64,000 nt of DNA from Saururus chinensis. Taxonomy: Eukaryota > Streptophyta > Magnoliopsida > Piperales > Saururaceae. Every line of letters begins with the position of its first letter. The first letter of the stretch is position 1. Of this stretch, positions 43,671 to 56,090 are shown piece by piece. The stretch spans positions 21,825,057 to 21,889,056 of the forward strand of contig CP141148.1 in the NCBI GenBank assembly GCA_035235625.1. Direction: 5' to 3'. The position numbers were made by a program, and so were the translations under genes. A model generated the notes under the pieces. That model was not told the origin of the DNA. It did not search any database and saw only the letters and a list, made by a program, of their open reading frames with translations.

Positions 43671-45418
43671 TGGTAAATTTTAATTGATAATTGCAAAAAG
43701 ATGAATGTATAGTAGACAAGCAGCTAAATCGAGTGTCGATCCCACTGAGACTTGAAGTTGTAAAATCAAATTTTAATCTGATTGAGTCTAACCCTAATCT
43801 AGTTTAACAAATTATCAAGTAATTGCCCACTTTAAAAACCCTAAAATAAGTAAGAATGAAATGAAAAGTAAATAAAATAAGTAAAGTAATTGAAACTACC
43901 AAAAATAAGTAATAGAATTCAAAGTTAAATCTAAAACTACTAAACTATCAAGAATCAAAATTATAAGAATCAATTTAAACTAAAAAAATAATATCAAATG
44001 ATTCAAATATCCAAATAACCAAATTACTAAGCTATGGGAATATACACAAATTAATTTGTAGAGAATCATGTCCATAATTATTGATTCAATTTCCAATCTA
44101 TCTCACAACACATTAGAATTCAATCCTACATATTATAGAATATATCATCATTAAGCATACTTTCAAGAGTATAGATTATGTTCTTCTTTGGTTAATAAGA
44201 TTAAGATTAAGTCCATAATTATATTCACAAGATGCAAATCATAATTACTACCCAACCCTAATTCAAGAGTAAAAAATCCAAACAACTAACTAATAAAAAC
44301 TACCTTAAATTATAAGAACATGATTAATCTTATATCTAAGAAAAAGTCTATCAATTGAAATTAGGTAGAACAATCAAATATTAAAGCATATGTAAAGTAA
44401 ATCAATCAACTCTCATGATCATCAATACATACAAATGAACACGGCTTCATCCAAGCCTTAGATGAAAAACTAGCTAATCATTGCTCTAAAAATTAAAATT
44501 TACATTGAATTAAGTGAAAGGAAACTTATAAGTTATGAAGAAAAACCAAAAAATAATTGGAAAATTGACTATTACAGTACCTGGTGAACAATAATCCAAG
44601 TTCTTGTTCATCATCTTCAACCTTCTAAATGAACAGTGCATGAACAGGAACAACTGATAGCAAAAAGTTTTTTTGTCATTCTTTGTTTCTCCCGCTTTGA
44701 ACTCAAATTCTATGACTTTCAAACTCTCTTTTAGTCATTTTTGGAGGCTAGGATCGATTGATATCTCTCTGGTTCATCCTCTTCTTCTCCTCCTTCCTTT
44801 CTAAAATTTTGTTTTTCAGCTTTTATAAATTATGGACAGCACCTATTGTCTTCTCTAAGACCTCCAATTTTGTCCATGAATAGCATATTTCTGTTTGTTG
44901 ACTCATTTCTTTTATTCCTCATCCTTGCTCATTAATTCTTTCCTTCTCTTTTGGTTTCCTTTCTTTCTTTTTATAAGCTCTGGTTCTCAGTATTTTTGTT
45001 GGCCATATTGGATTGTTGTAAACTTGTTTGTTGTTCTTGTTGGTCCTAAAATTGGATTGGCTTGCCCTATTTAAAAATTTTCTACCTTCTATTCTTTCTG
45101 ACAAGCCTATTATTTCCTTTAATAAGCTATTTATTTTCTCTTCTTCTTGGCCTCTTTTCTTTTCTTTTGCTCCCCACATAAAGGCTGAATTTCTATTTTG
45201 GCTTGAGTTTCCTTTCCTTGACCCTTCTCCCATTGGCTTTTCTTTGACCACTTGACTTGATACTAATCATTAATGCTTTGATTACCACCTCTAATGTTGT
45301 AGGCTCCCCTAACCTGACTAAACATTAATAAAGCTCTAATCGGTCATTAATTAGCTTAAAACAAAGACTAAAGAACTAGGAATAAAGGCAGTTAATGTCT
45401 CATATTTCACACTTATCA
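43671..45418 (-). repeat. 3' LTR of an Athila-like element
   Basis: On the minus strand it begins TGATAAGTGTGAAATATGAG (45418), preceded by a TTTAGGGGTAT polypurine region, and ends at TTAAAATTTACCA (43671). This end matches the 5' LTR end at 48876 (TAGTAGACAAGCAGC versus TAGTAGATAAGCAGC). About 1748 bp. Confidence 0.6.
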
Positions 45419-47030
45419 AATACCCCTAAATATACATTTTGCTAGTCCTCGAGCCAAACTAAACTAAAAATAATTAAAAACAAAACTAATCTACCCATAA
45501 AATTCAAAACTGAAAAAAAATCAAAACCATTGAAAATTTACAAATAAACTCCTCCTAGACTTATTTTGATAAAATCAATCATATGTGAATGTAATGCAAA
45601 ATACAACTTGTCTTCTAAAACAATAATTCATTTTGATAACTTCATATTGGTGGAAAGTGCTCATACATAACATAATAGTTTAAAAAAACATTGCTAAGTA
45701 ATTATATAATCCCAATCTCATGAATCAAACAACTCAATGTTTTTCATATCTACTGAGCAATTCACATTTAATACTCAAAAATAAGCATTGACATCCATTC
45801 ATCCTCAACAGATCATAATAGAGAATATGCAAAACCTTCCTTGAAAAGTAAAACACCCCATATCACCTTACAAACACATTCAGGATATAATTGCATAATG
45901 TGTTCCTAGACTTCTATGCTCATTTCACATGACATGTGCAATGCTTAGCCTTCTTAAGCTTTCTATAAGATCCATGCAACAAGTGTTAGGCTAATGACTC
46001 CTAATCCAATTGGCTCAAGGCACTATATGTTGAAACACCCCTCGGGCTTAGTAACTTAAACCAAATAGCTACAAGGCTATGTGTGTCATAAATTAGTTAA
46101 CTCTGTCTGTTGACTTGAACACCCCATGCTTAGTGAGGCACGTCAAGACCTGGTCTACTCAATGGAGAAACTTTAATTTTTAGCTCTTTTAAACTTTGCA
46201 TTCAATTTTCTTCCTTTTTTATTCATTTTTTTCATTTCCCTTAATTCTATGTTTTTTCTTGAGCACATTATGCACTCAACCTTAACTGTGATGATAGAAA
46301 GTCCTAGAATGATCTACAAAACAAGAATAGTCAAGTATAAAACTCTATTTTGATAACCTAAGTACTACTAGATCATACCAAAGTTTTACTCTTATAAAAC
46401 ACTTGCTTAGATTCAATGATATCATCAAGATGCAAGACCATAATCAAGGTTTTGAAATGTCACTTAGACAACTACCATTCTAATTTTTTAAAATAGGAGT
46501 ACAAGTAACCAGCATGATGCAATCTAAAGAAAAAATCATTAAATCCATCCAGTTATATAAACATGTTCTAAATGGTATAATATCTTTAAACATGTTCACA
46601 TATCTAAAAGAGGCATCCATGTAGATAAGCTAAAAAATAAAATAAGATAAATCTAAAAAATTCTCAAAGCGTTTTTTAAATTTACTCATTTTTTTCACTA
46701 AAACTAAGACACAGACAATAAAAAATATAAAAGTCTCTTGCTACACTCCCAAACCTAGACTAAATATTATCCTCAATGTGGCAAAAGAAAAAAACTACAT
46801 TGCTTAAGATAAGAAAAGAGGAAATGAAGAGATAGTACCTCTATTGATGTACTCATGTACATATAAAAACACAAACATAATCAAATATGGGAAATCAATA
46901 AGGAATCATATAAGCACACGGAAAATAAAGATGAGAATAGTCAACAAAGATAATAAATAAAAGCGTAAAATGTGTCAACCTTAATCAAAATATCATCAAC
47001 AACACCTCTAGGAATTTTCACAGAACTATC
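45419..47030 (-). mobile_element. Non-coding interior of the Athila-like element
   Basis: About 1.6 kb between the protease remnant and the 3' LTR. Neither RT, RNase H nor integrase motifs could be found, so pol is deleted. AT-rich with scattered short tandem sequences. The element is therefore non-autonomous. Confidence 0.5.
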
Positions 47031-47034
47031 AGCT

Positions 47035-47165
47035 AATTGATGTGTTATTGATGTAGTTTTCAACTCTCCCGATCCCAATTACAAGCATAGAATATGACAA
47101 TAAATTCATACTAGCCCCTAAGTCAAACAAAGCTCATTCAATATGATGATCCCCTTTCTTGCATG
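47035..47165 (-). pseudogene. Athila-like protease remnant
   Basis: The minus-strand translation reads ALFDLGASMNLLSYSML (about 47140-47090), the active-site block (D-L-G-A-S-x-N-L) of Athila/Tat-type proteases. A stop precedes it. It places the element on the minus strand between gag (48350) and the 3' LTR. Confidence 0.6.
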
Positions 47166-47323
47166 AAATTTTGGGACAACCAAGGTTCTTATATTCGATA
47201 GTGAATTTTCATTTAATGATAGAACTAACTTGCTCTATAAAGAATGCCTTCTTAGAACATTTGTTTTCCTCTTGACTATGACTAAGCCTTTTAGGGTTGG
47301 GCATAGACTGACTGGGAAACTTG

Positions 47324-47330
<7 letters not shown>

Positions 47331-47383
<53 letters not shown>
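47331..47383. repeat. CT/GA microsatellite
   Basis: About 26 uninterrupted CT units on the plus strand within the Athila-like gag region. The Arg/Glu frame (47209-47391, minus) and the Ser/Leu frame (plus) over it are artefacts. Confidence 0.95.
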
Positions 47384-47388
<5 letters not shown>

Positions 47389-47399
47389 CATGAGTTGTT

Positions 47400-48560
47400 A
47401 ACTGGCCAATTTGAGTTCCAAGTTTTGTTCTTGCTTGAGTGTTCATTTATCTAGAATTTTTTGGATCTAATATATCCTAGTTGGTAGACTACATAAATGC
47501 TTTGAGAGACTCTTCAAGTGAGGACTATTGACGTGGTGGTGCAACAACTTGAGGAGCTAATTGGGGATTAGAGGTGTAGAAGGGGTTTGGATGCCTAAAT
47601 TGAGTGGATATCTGTTATATTGGTGGCCCTACTCTATTCATGGGAGGCTGATTTTGCCTCTAAGAGAAATTTAGATGATTCCGCCAATTTAGATTCTATG
47701 TCTCAAAGAATGGACTGCTAAATGGCTTCTCATAATTGTTTAGTGCACTACCTTACTCAACAAAGCACTCATAATAACCTAGAATAAAAGGGCATGTTTA
47801 AGCAATGCACATCTCACTTGTACATAGAGAACATACTTCATTTTTAATTTGGTTGGCAGAATTCATGTTTCTAGCAAGGGCCATGGCTTCTAGTCAAACT
47901 TAGCTTTCATGTCAGTATCTTCCCTTACTTAATATAAGCTGTCTTTCCTAGGGTTTTGGGTTAGTTTTCTCTATGACTTGAAAAAATCCTATTGTTGGGT
48001 ACTCTCAGATAAACCCTATAGGAACCTATACATTGCATCATCATTCTGACTCAAAAAATACCTACCATTCATAGATTCAATCATACTACGGGGTGTTTGA
48101 GTCAAACCATTGTAAAAGTAATGCACAAGTTGTCATGTTTCAAAACCATGGTGGGGATACTTCAAAAGCAAGTCCTTAAACCTCTCCTAAGTTTCATAAG
48201 ATTTTTCATGCTCCTCTTGACAAAAGTCAACTATCCCTCTCCTTAAGACATCAATTTTGAACATTGGAAAATATTCTTGTTAATAAGTCCCTCACATGAA
48301 TTAATAGACCTTGCAAGAAGATAATTCAACCATGTCTTTGCTTTGTCCTTCAATTAAAAAGAAACCAGTGCAAATGGACTAACTCATCAGAAAATTTGTA
48401 AAATTTAAATGTAGCATAGATTTCAGAAAAATCATTCACATGCATATAAGGATTCTCTCTATCAAAACCGTGAAAGGTGGGGAGTAGTTGAATGACTTGA
48501 GCCTTCAACTCAAAGTGGGTGGCAGTAGTGGCGAACAACACTATGCATGAGGGAGAATTG
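47400..48560 (-). pseudogene. Athila-like gag pseudogene
   Basis: The best part is 48350-48541 on the minus strand: HFELKAQVIQLLPTFHGFDR, NPYMHVNDFSEIYATFKFYK and DELVHLHWFLFN. This is the N-terminal gag core of Athila/Tat elements (the E-P-xxHLxxF motif class). Downstream the frame is lost. Gag formed the particle; here it cannot. Confidence 0.65.
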
Positions 48561-48849
48561 ATGGAAATTAATAAAAATAGCTCCCTAAGGGGTTTGGCTT
48601 CTACATTGTTATCTCCCAGTGCGAATGGAACATTAGTCTCAATTTCACAACTATAGGGGATTGAAATCTACTATAACTACCTAGTATGTTTGATCACAAA
48701 TCCACATGGTCATACACAACTCACCACTCTCTAATGCCCCCTTGTTTTCACTGCTTTCTCTCCCTTTGTTTTTTTTCTTTTGAAACCCTAAGTTAAAACT
48801 AGTAGAAGGGTAAACTTAGTTTAAACTTAATTTATTTTCCTTTACAATT

Positions 48850-48876
48850 CTCTGGCAACAACACCAAAAACTTATT
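48850..48876 (-). other. Athila-like primer-binding site region
   Basis: Minus strand TTTTTGGTGTTGTTGCCAGA directly follows the end of the 5' LTR (TTTTACA at 48876). It is close to the TTGGCGCCGTTGCCGGGGA site of Athila/Ogre elements, with CG-to-TG type decay. Confidence 0.6.
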
Positions 48877-49253
48877 GTAAAACTTTAATTGTTACCGGTA
48901 AGCGTATGAATCTATAGTAGATAAGCAGCTAATCATTATGAATCTTGGCAACAAAACAAAATTCAAACGACACAATAAATTAAAAGACCCTCAAGTACTA
49001 CTTGTCATTTTGTGATTAAAAAGTGTGGCAAATAAACCTAGAACAATAAAGTGCTCCTTACTTGTTTTTATCTTTAATTTATCTTGTGTAGAAATCAATC
49101 TACATCAAAACTATTCCCAGAATGACCTATTGCAAGTAACCACACTATAGTACAAACGATTATTCCATAGGGCAAACTATCGTTCCCTATTTTATTCGGA
49201 AACCCTAGCAAACCAGTTGATAATTTCAACAGTATGATCGATCATTTAACAAT
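48876..49253 (-). repeat. 5' LTR remnant of the Athila-like element
   Basis: Only the last ~380 bp of the LTR (minus orientation) remain. The rest is replaced at 49254 by a CACTA terminus. Confidence 0.5.
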
Positions 49254-50159
49254 CATTACAATTTTTTTTTGCTTTAGAGATGTTTCAAAAGCGTCTTTAA
49301 AAGTATTTGAAACATAGCTAAAACTTTTAGCAATGTTTTATACAAATGTTGCTAAAGTTTGCATCGTTAAAATTATTTGCGATGTTTGTATAAAATGTCA
49401 CAATTATAATTAAAAGCAATGTTTTGTAAAACATCGCTAATATTATTAGCGATGTTTTTCGATAACAATTAACAACATTTAGAAGCATTGCTATATACCT
49501 AAGGAAATCGTAAGAACGAATTAGTGACACTTTAGAAACATCGCTAATAATTAGTAACGTGCATACAACTAAAACATTATTAGCGATGTTTCAAAAATGT
49601 CGTTAATTCCCCCATTAATATTTTTTTTAAATGATTGCTGATTGTATTCATTGTGACCACCTAATTGCATTATAAATAATGATAATTACATTTACTATGA
49701 CTAGAAAATAAACATTACCTATTGTTTTAATATATAAAGAAATTAATATAAACATTGATCATTCCATTGAACCATCTATAAACTAAAGTAACATAAAAAG
49801 TGGTTCTTTAAAATGTCTGAATAACAAAGAAGAAATAAATGGATCATTTTACAATCATGAAAGTTGAACAAAACTAAAAAAACAGATTTCTTCTCAAGAA
49901 GAAACAACGGGATGCCTTCAAAATTACCTGCAAAATATAGTTTATTAATAATATGGATTGATATTATAAATAAAAATTAAAAAAATAGGTGAAAGCAAAA
50001 CCTTTATTTATATAAATGACAAATAAGAACATATCATCCATGATTTGCATGGTGCCTCTACTGCCTCTGTGGGACAATGCAAACCTTATCAATCCCTATT
50101 AAATTAGCCTAAAAGAAATTTAAAAAATTAATATGATAATTAAAAAAATAAGTGTTTGT
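49254..50159 (-). mobile_element. CACTA 3' terminal region
   Basis: It begins with a degenerate terminus CATTACAATTTTTTTTTTGC. Down to 49620 it holds a dense array of AGCGATGTTT / AAACATCGCTAA inverted pairs (for example TAAAACATCGCTAATATTATTAGCGATGTTTT at 49425-49456, quoted here only by position). The motif differs from the AGCGACGC of 1-4445, so this is a different subfamily. It adjoins the minus-strand transposase genes at 50160-56090, and is their 3' end. Confidence 0.6.
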
Positions 50160-50668
50160 AAGTGTGGCTGTGTCATCCTCCTCATAATTGCTTCTAATTT
50201 TGCATTTGTTTCAGCTAATTGAGTCTCCATAGCAGCATTTTTGGTAGCCAATTGTGCATCCATATATGCTACTTATTCTGCAAATCGAAGCTCAATTTGT
50301 GCCTTAGCAGCACTCTTTGCTGCCATTTATGCCTCAATGGAAGCTATTTTTTCTGCCATGACTTTCTACATCTCTTTTCTTACAGAAGCCAGTTGTGTAG
50401 ATGACCCAACATTAGAGGATGATGACCCGCAAAGTCATGATGGAGTGGGGCCCAATCCCATGCATCGAACATGACCAATTCTCTCTTCTCCCATTACCTG
50501 TGCAAATAAATCACTAGAAGACAAGGTATCTTGCATCCCCTTAGGAAGTTTCTTCAACATTTCATCCATCCTTTGCTGCAATGACAGTATAAAAATACAG
50601 TACTTTAACAAATGAATATAAAGTAAGGTTACCACAAGGTTATTCAAACATAAAATAAGGTTTGACAT
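50160..50668 (-). pseudogene. CACTA second ORF (Ptta/En/Spm type), C-terminal part
   Basis: On the minus strand, MDEMLKKLPKGMQDTLSSSD is followed by LFAQVMGEERIGHVRCMGLG, the conserved end of the plant Ptta/En/Spm transposase-associated protein (the LFxEVxGxERxGRVRGxGLG block). A short, stop-interrupted coiled coil follows (ASIEAQMAAK-like repeats, encoded through 50160). The family is the TNPD/TNPA-like second protein of CACTA elements, which binds subterminal repeats. The upstream part of the gene is not recognisable. Confidence 0.75.
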
Positions 50669-53600
50669 GAGAGAAAGAATTTGATATCATAATTAAATTT
50701 AAAGTAAAAAATAATTATCAGCCTTACGACATACAAATGGCAGCATCATAGTAAATAATATGATCAATTATTCAGCATTAAGCAAACTGCTTCATAGAAA
50801 TATCGATCATATCAAACTACATGTACTGCAAAGAGGGGCAGGGCTTGGGCTTGCATTGTTATCTTATAGTAAACAACCTATCTCACACATAATTAGTAAA
50901 CATCCTCCCTCCAAATCTACTATTTAGAAAATATTTTCTCTTGCAACTAAATTAAAACCACCAAAGGCTAATTTGAAGTCCTTAGAAGAGATATAATCAT
51001 CAACATATATATTAAGCTTGAAGTCCAACAAGATAATGAACTAGACCATAATATGAACTACTTGGCAACTATAATCAACTATTGCAAACTATAATCAATG
51101 ATTGCAACTAAATACTATATAATCATTACTTGAATAGAGTTTGAATACAAAAATAGAATTGAAAAGGTAGTAGTGATATCATGCAAATATCAAGCAGAAG
51201 TGAAAATTATACATGATCATTTGCTATAAAGGAGAACCCATAAAAAATATGAAATAAAATCATAAAGGAAACCCAATAATCTTTCCACCTGATATCCATA
51301 TATCAGAAAGAGACAAAAGTAAGCCTAGATGATTGCTCATTAACTTTCACTTGACCCCATAAACTTAAAAAGAGAGAAAAAAATGTAAGATTTTTCTTTC
51401 TTTACTCTTCCATATGTCATTTGCATTGAAACAACACGCTTAACTATACGAAGAATAGAAAATGATCACTTACAACCATTGCAAGTAGTAATGCAACAAA
51501 TTTGTCTTCTCACCTTTACCTACAGTAAATAATATTATTCTTCATCTGTATCAAGTCATTATGCTTCTTATACATCAAATTTTTTCATCTTTCTTGTCCA
51601 AAGTCATTCGAAATTTCCTTCAAACATACAAAAAATTTCACGTAACCTTAATAGTTTTTTTTGGTCCATTAGTGTAATATTTCTTTATTCTACTTTTACC
51701 ACATAAACTTCTCAATTGCCTCGGAATAATAGTAGAATGACTAATTGAAAATTTCTATTGAAATGAAGGGGGAAAAACTAAGTTTAATAACTGAAAAAAA
51801 AAAGTAATCTCACATGAAGGGAGAAAGCAAATGAACTGTCAAGTCCAAGACAGAGCCCAACGTGACCCAAAGGAGTAATAATAAAAGTGCAAAGAAAATG
51901 ACAATAAATCATTTACATCCCTTCTGCCCCAATCCAGAAATACCAATTTAGCCCATGTTACTTTCAATGTTTGGCAACTAAACAGAAAATAAACTCCAAA
52001 ACTTCTTCTTACTCATCATTCACTTAAGAATTTTGAGCACATAATAGGGACCATTCAGAGTTCTGACATCTAACATCGGCAATCTACATAACACAAGGCA
52101 ATTAACTTTCTCTATCAACTACTCCCACCCACAGGAACCAATCAGTACCAATCCTAAATTAGTTTGCATTGGCGTATTAAAAAGATTACCATGGCGGAAC
52201 GAAACAACCAAAATGTCTGGAACATATTTAATAGGCAAGTGAACCTAAAAGAAACAACCGTGACAAAGACCAAAAAAATACAATGCTGAGGAATTCCTAC
52301 CACAACCCAATGTGGCCATCAAAACAAACATTAAAACTCAAGAAAGCTGAACAAAAGAAAATCAACAAAATTACACAGCAAGCAAAGCAAAAAAAATGGG
52401 CTAAAAAATAGGAACCATGCAAGAACAAGAAATACGACGAGGTTTGTGATCCCCTTCTGGTGTTTCGAGTGAGAATGACCTCCTTTCTCTGCCACCTAGA
52501 ACCTCCTCCACTTGCAACAGCATGCCCTTAGATCCTATATTGATTACATATATGCAGAGTCCATGTATAGAATAGAATCAATAGATATATAGTTGTATAT
52601 TTGCATTAATACACATAGTTTTCTTTACCTTTCTTCTTTCCTTCTTTTACTTTGTGTTTTGTTGTTACTGCTTTGCTAGGACATTCAAAGAAAATGAATG
52701 TTTCACGCAATGATTCTCATGGAGCGAGTGCCCTGAAATTATGTGTGTGTCAAAAGAAAATGAGAAGGTTTGATCATCATAAAAAAAACTGAGTAGCTAA
52801 TAAAATGGTGCAATTTATTCTCTGTCGTTAATTAAGATATATGCCCAACTCAAATAGAAAAAAAAACTTTGTGACCAACCCATATTGGGCTAAAGTATTT
52901 TCTTCATACATGAATACAGATCGTCTATTCCCTGTCACAAAAAAAAAATGAAGAAAGAATCCAAAAATGATGTAAAAAACATGCCAGGAGAGGAAGCAGT
53001 TAGACGAACTTCTCCCTACCGTCCAGAGAATAACTCCCTACCATCACAGAGAATAACATAGAGATTTGCTCTGAGTGAGACACAAAAATCCAAAATTAGC
53101 CTTGTCCATTGATTAGATGCTCTATTTAGCTATAACAATGTGCGCATTCAAGTAAAATCTACACTTTTTCTTGGAGATCTAGCGAAAACAGTCATGATTA
53201 TGTGCTGTCTAATTTTTTCTGTATGAGATGCATAGGTTCTGAAGCTTTTAAATAACCCTTGGAAGTTGGAAGGCAAGCATCTGTATGTTCATTCTTTGAC
53301 TAAATGAACAACACGAATACTAGAAGTTATACATCTTGGATGGAGAAGACTTCAACGACTATACATATTGGAATTCTGTTATAACTTCAATTAATATACA
53401 TATCTACCAGCACAAATATTATATGACATCCAGACTAGGAGTCCTAAGAAGTCTATGTCCTTAAGAATCCAATAATTTGATGAAATGATAGCAAATACAA
53501 TAAATGAAAAATAGGAGACATACATTGGTGAAAAAAAATGTGCAAAAGCCTCCTGATATTTTTCAAGTGTCTATTCCTTCGAAATTTTCACTACCCCTGA

Positions 53601-54150
53601 ATCCATCCATGTAAGGCAGTGGCATCAGGACTCAATCAAAGTCAAGCAATTGCCGAAGCAAACAGCAGCAATTTTCAACTAACAACCGCAACTTTGAGTT
53701 GAGAACAATGTAGATGGTCAAGCATATTTTTTTCCACCTCCAACAATTAAAGTTAGAAAGCAACAATAATGACAATTAGCAAATTGTAAAAAGAATGAAA
53801 AAGAAAAGGGTCACAGAGATTTGCTCCGAGTGAGACACAAAAATTCAAAGTTAGCCTTATCCATTGATCAGAAGCTCTATCTAGCTATAACAATGTCAAC
53901 ATTCAGGTAAAATCTGCCCTTTTTCCTTGAGATCTAGCAAAAACAGTCATAATTTCTGTCTAAGGATATATAGATTTCATTGCTCATTGTAATTTCAAAA
54001 TCGATTAGGAGATTTTCTTCACCAAGTCCTAGTTAATCTGAAACCAAAGAAACAAAATGTGGAAAGATGGTAAATTGTTCCAACTCTCCTCAAAATACCC
54101 ACTTTTCATCTCCTAAGTTTAACTTTCTCTCATAAATTCAGCTTGAAAAT
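50669..54150. mobile_element. CACTA interior without clear coding sequence
   Basis: AT-rich sequence with no open frame beyond 60 codons that resembles a protein. It contains one notable ~145-bp duplication (53061 and 53816). It lies between the second ORF and TNP2 and may hold their introns or decayed exons. Confidence 0.45.
53061..53960. repeat. Duplicated ~145-bp block, 755 bp apart
   Basis: GAGATTTGCTCTGAGTGAGA...ATCTAGCGAAAACAGTCATG at 53061-53205 reappears at 53816-53960 with about one difference in ten. Confidence 0.75.
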
Positions 54151-54159
54151 TTGTGCTTT

Positions 54160-56090
54160 AGTTTGAACTACTTGCCTATATATCTTGCGCTCTTCAACAT
54201 TAATGCAATTGGCAAGATTAAATGAGTATCCATCCGGAGCCCTCATATATTTCAAAACCTGACAAAAATTTCTTTCTCATTTTTTTTCCATTGAATAGCA
54301 TGCAGATGGTAAATAAACTCGGTTTGTACCTTATTGCCACTTTGGATGCAACTCGTGCCTTACCCCCATTTCTACCAAGTCAATACGTGAATTTAAATTT
54401 TCCTTTGTTTTGCATTTAATGTTTAATAAAGTTTTGACAATATTATCACATACATTTTTCTCTATGTGCATCACATCTAAATTATGTCTAAGTAAATTAT
54501 TTTTCCAGTATGACAACTCAAAGAAAATACTCTTCTTCTTCCAATTAAACAATGGACCTTCCTTCACACTCCTTGCCTTTTCCTCCCTTTCTTCTTCCCA
54601 AAATTATGATTGTTATTTTGCAACTCACTTAACACATCCATCCAAGACAATGGACTTGGAGCGCCTCTAACCCTCTATATTTCCATCGAAAGATTGTTTG
54701 TTTCTTCGGAATTTGTGATTCAATGGTAAGAATTTTCGGTCACCCATACAACAATGTTTCCTCCCATTATTCAAGTATCAATTGCATGAATCTTTATGGC
54801 ACAAAGGACATGCCATCTTACCTTTTGTACTCCAACCTGACAATATTGCATAACCTGGGAAATCATTGATGGTCCAAAGCAAGGTTGCATACATTTGAAG
54901 TGTTTCTTTCTTAGACACATCATAAGTATCTACCCGAAATTCCCATTACTCTTTCAGCTCATCAATGAAAGGTTTTAAGAATATGTCAATGTCATTTCCA
55001 GGGCCAAATGGACCAGGAATAATCAATGATAGGATCATATTGGACTGCTTCATACACAATCATGGAGGCAAGATGTATGGCGTAAATATCGTTGACCATA
55101 TGCTATGTGTAATTCTCATTGTCCCAAATAGATTAAAGTCATCGCTTGCCAATCCAAGTCAAACATTGCAATACTCTGCTGCAAAGGTTGGATTTGTCAA
55201 GTCAAGATGTTTCCAAACTTTAGAATCAGCTGGATGTCGTAATATATCATCTTTGTTACAACCCTCATCATGCCATCTCATATTACATGCAATTTTCGAT
55301 GACATATATAACCTTTGTAAATGAGGAATGAGAGGAAAGTGACGTAAAATCTCAGCTGGGGCCTTCTTTTTTTAGATTCCGAATGTATGTCTTCTCCTTT
55401 CCATCTTGAAGTGCCACATGTTTCACATGATTGTTTGTCAACATTGCCTTTATAATACAGCATACAATCATTGGCACATGCATGAATTTTGTTGTAACTC
55501 AAACCCAAATATGTTATAATTTTCTTACTTTGGTACAGATTTTTTGGCAAAGTAGCCTCAGAAAATGTTTCTCTTAACAATACAACCAACATATCAAATG
55601 ATTTGTTGCTCCATCCACCAAGGATTTTGATATGTCACATCTTAACAATGAAAGAAAGTATGGTTTGAGATTTACAACCTGGGTACAACTCTTTCTAGAT
55701 ATCTTATGCCAATTTGTTGAATTTAGCATTCACATTATTTGTACCTTGAGGCAATCCATTAGATCTTGAACTGGGCATCCAAATACATCTTCCAACGTAG
55801 TTCTCATGTCATCACCTGTATCATCCTCTTCAAATTCATTGTTCACGGTATCATTCTGTGATGAATTTGTTTGAAGGATAGCTTCTCCATGAAAATACCA
55901 CACTGTATAATTCTGTATGATCCTATTGCATATCAAATGCTCATATATAATGTCTCTATCTTGACAATAGACATTACCACATCAAACACAAGGACACTTG
56001 AGCTTCCCATTGATAGGTGTTTCATAAGATGCAACAAAATTGAGAAATCCTTCTACCCCCAAAGCATACTCACTAGATTATATATACCAG
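54160..56090 (-). pseudogene. CACTA transposase TNP2 pseudogene
   Basis: Read on the minus strand from 56090: a transposase-associated domain (C-x-C..CGN-like region, MICNRIIQNYTVWYFHGEAI at 55936), then YLGLSYNKIHACANDCMLYY and ETCGTSRWKGED. Next come MRWHDEGCNKDDILRHPADS, KVWKHLDLTN, IWSTIFTPYILPPWLCMKQS, LSLIIPGPFGPGNDIDIFLK, LWTINDFPGYAILSGWSTKG and KMACPLCHKDSCN. Last come HCCMGDRKFLPLNHKFRRN, FFELSYWKNNLLRHNLDVMH and IEKNVCDNIVKTLLN. This is the TNP2-like (Transposase_21) enzyme that cuts CACTA ends. More than ten stops or frameshifts are visible; the longest open pieces are 68-104 codons. The plus-strand frame 54965-55324 is only its shadow. Confidence 0.9.

Noticed and set aside
54965..55324. 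119-codon plus-strand open frame
   Set aside because: It is the antisense shadow of the TNP2 pseudogene, whose conserved motifs lie on the minus strand.
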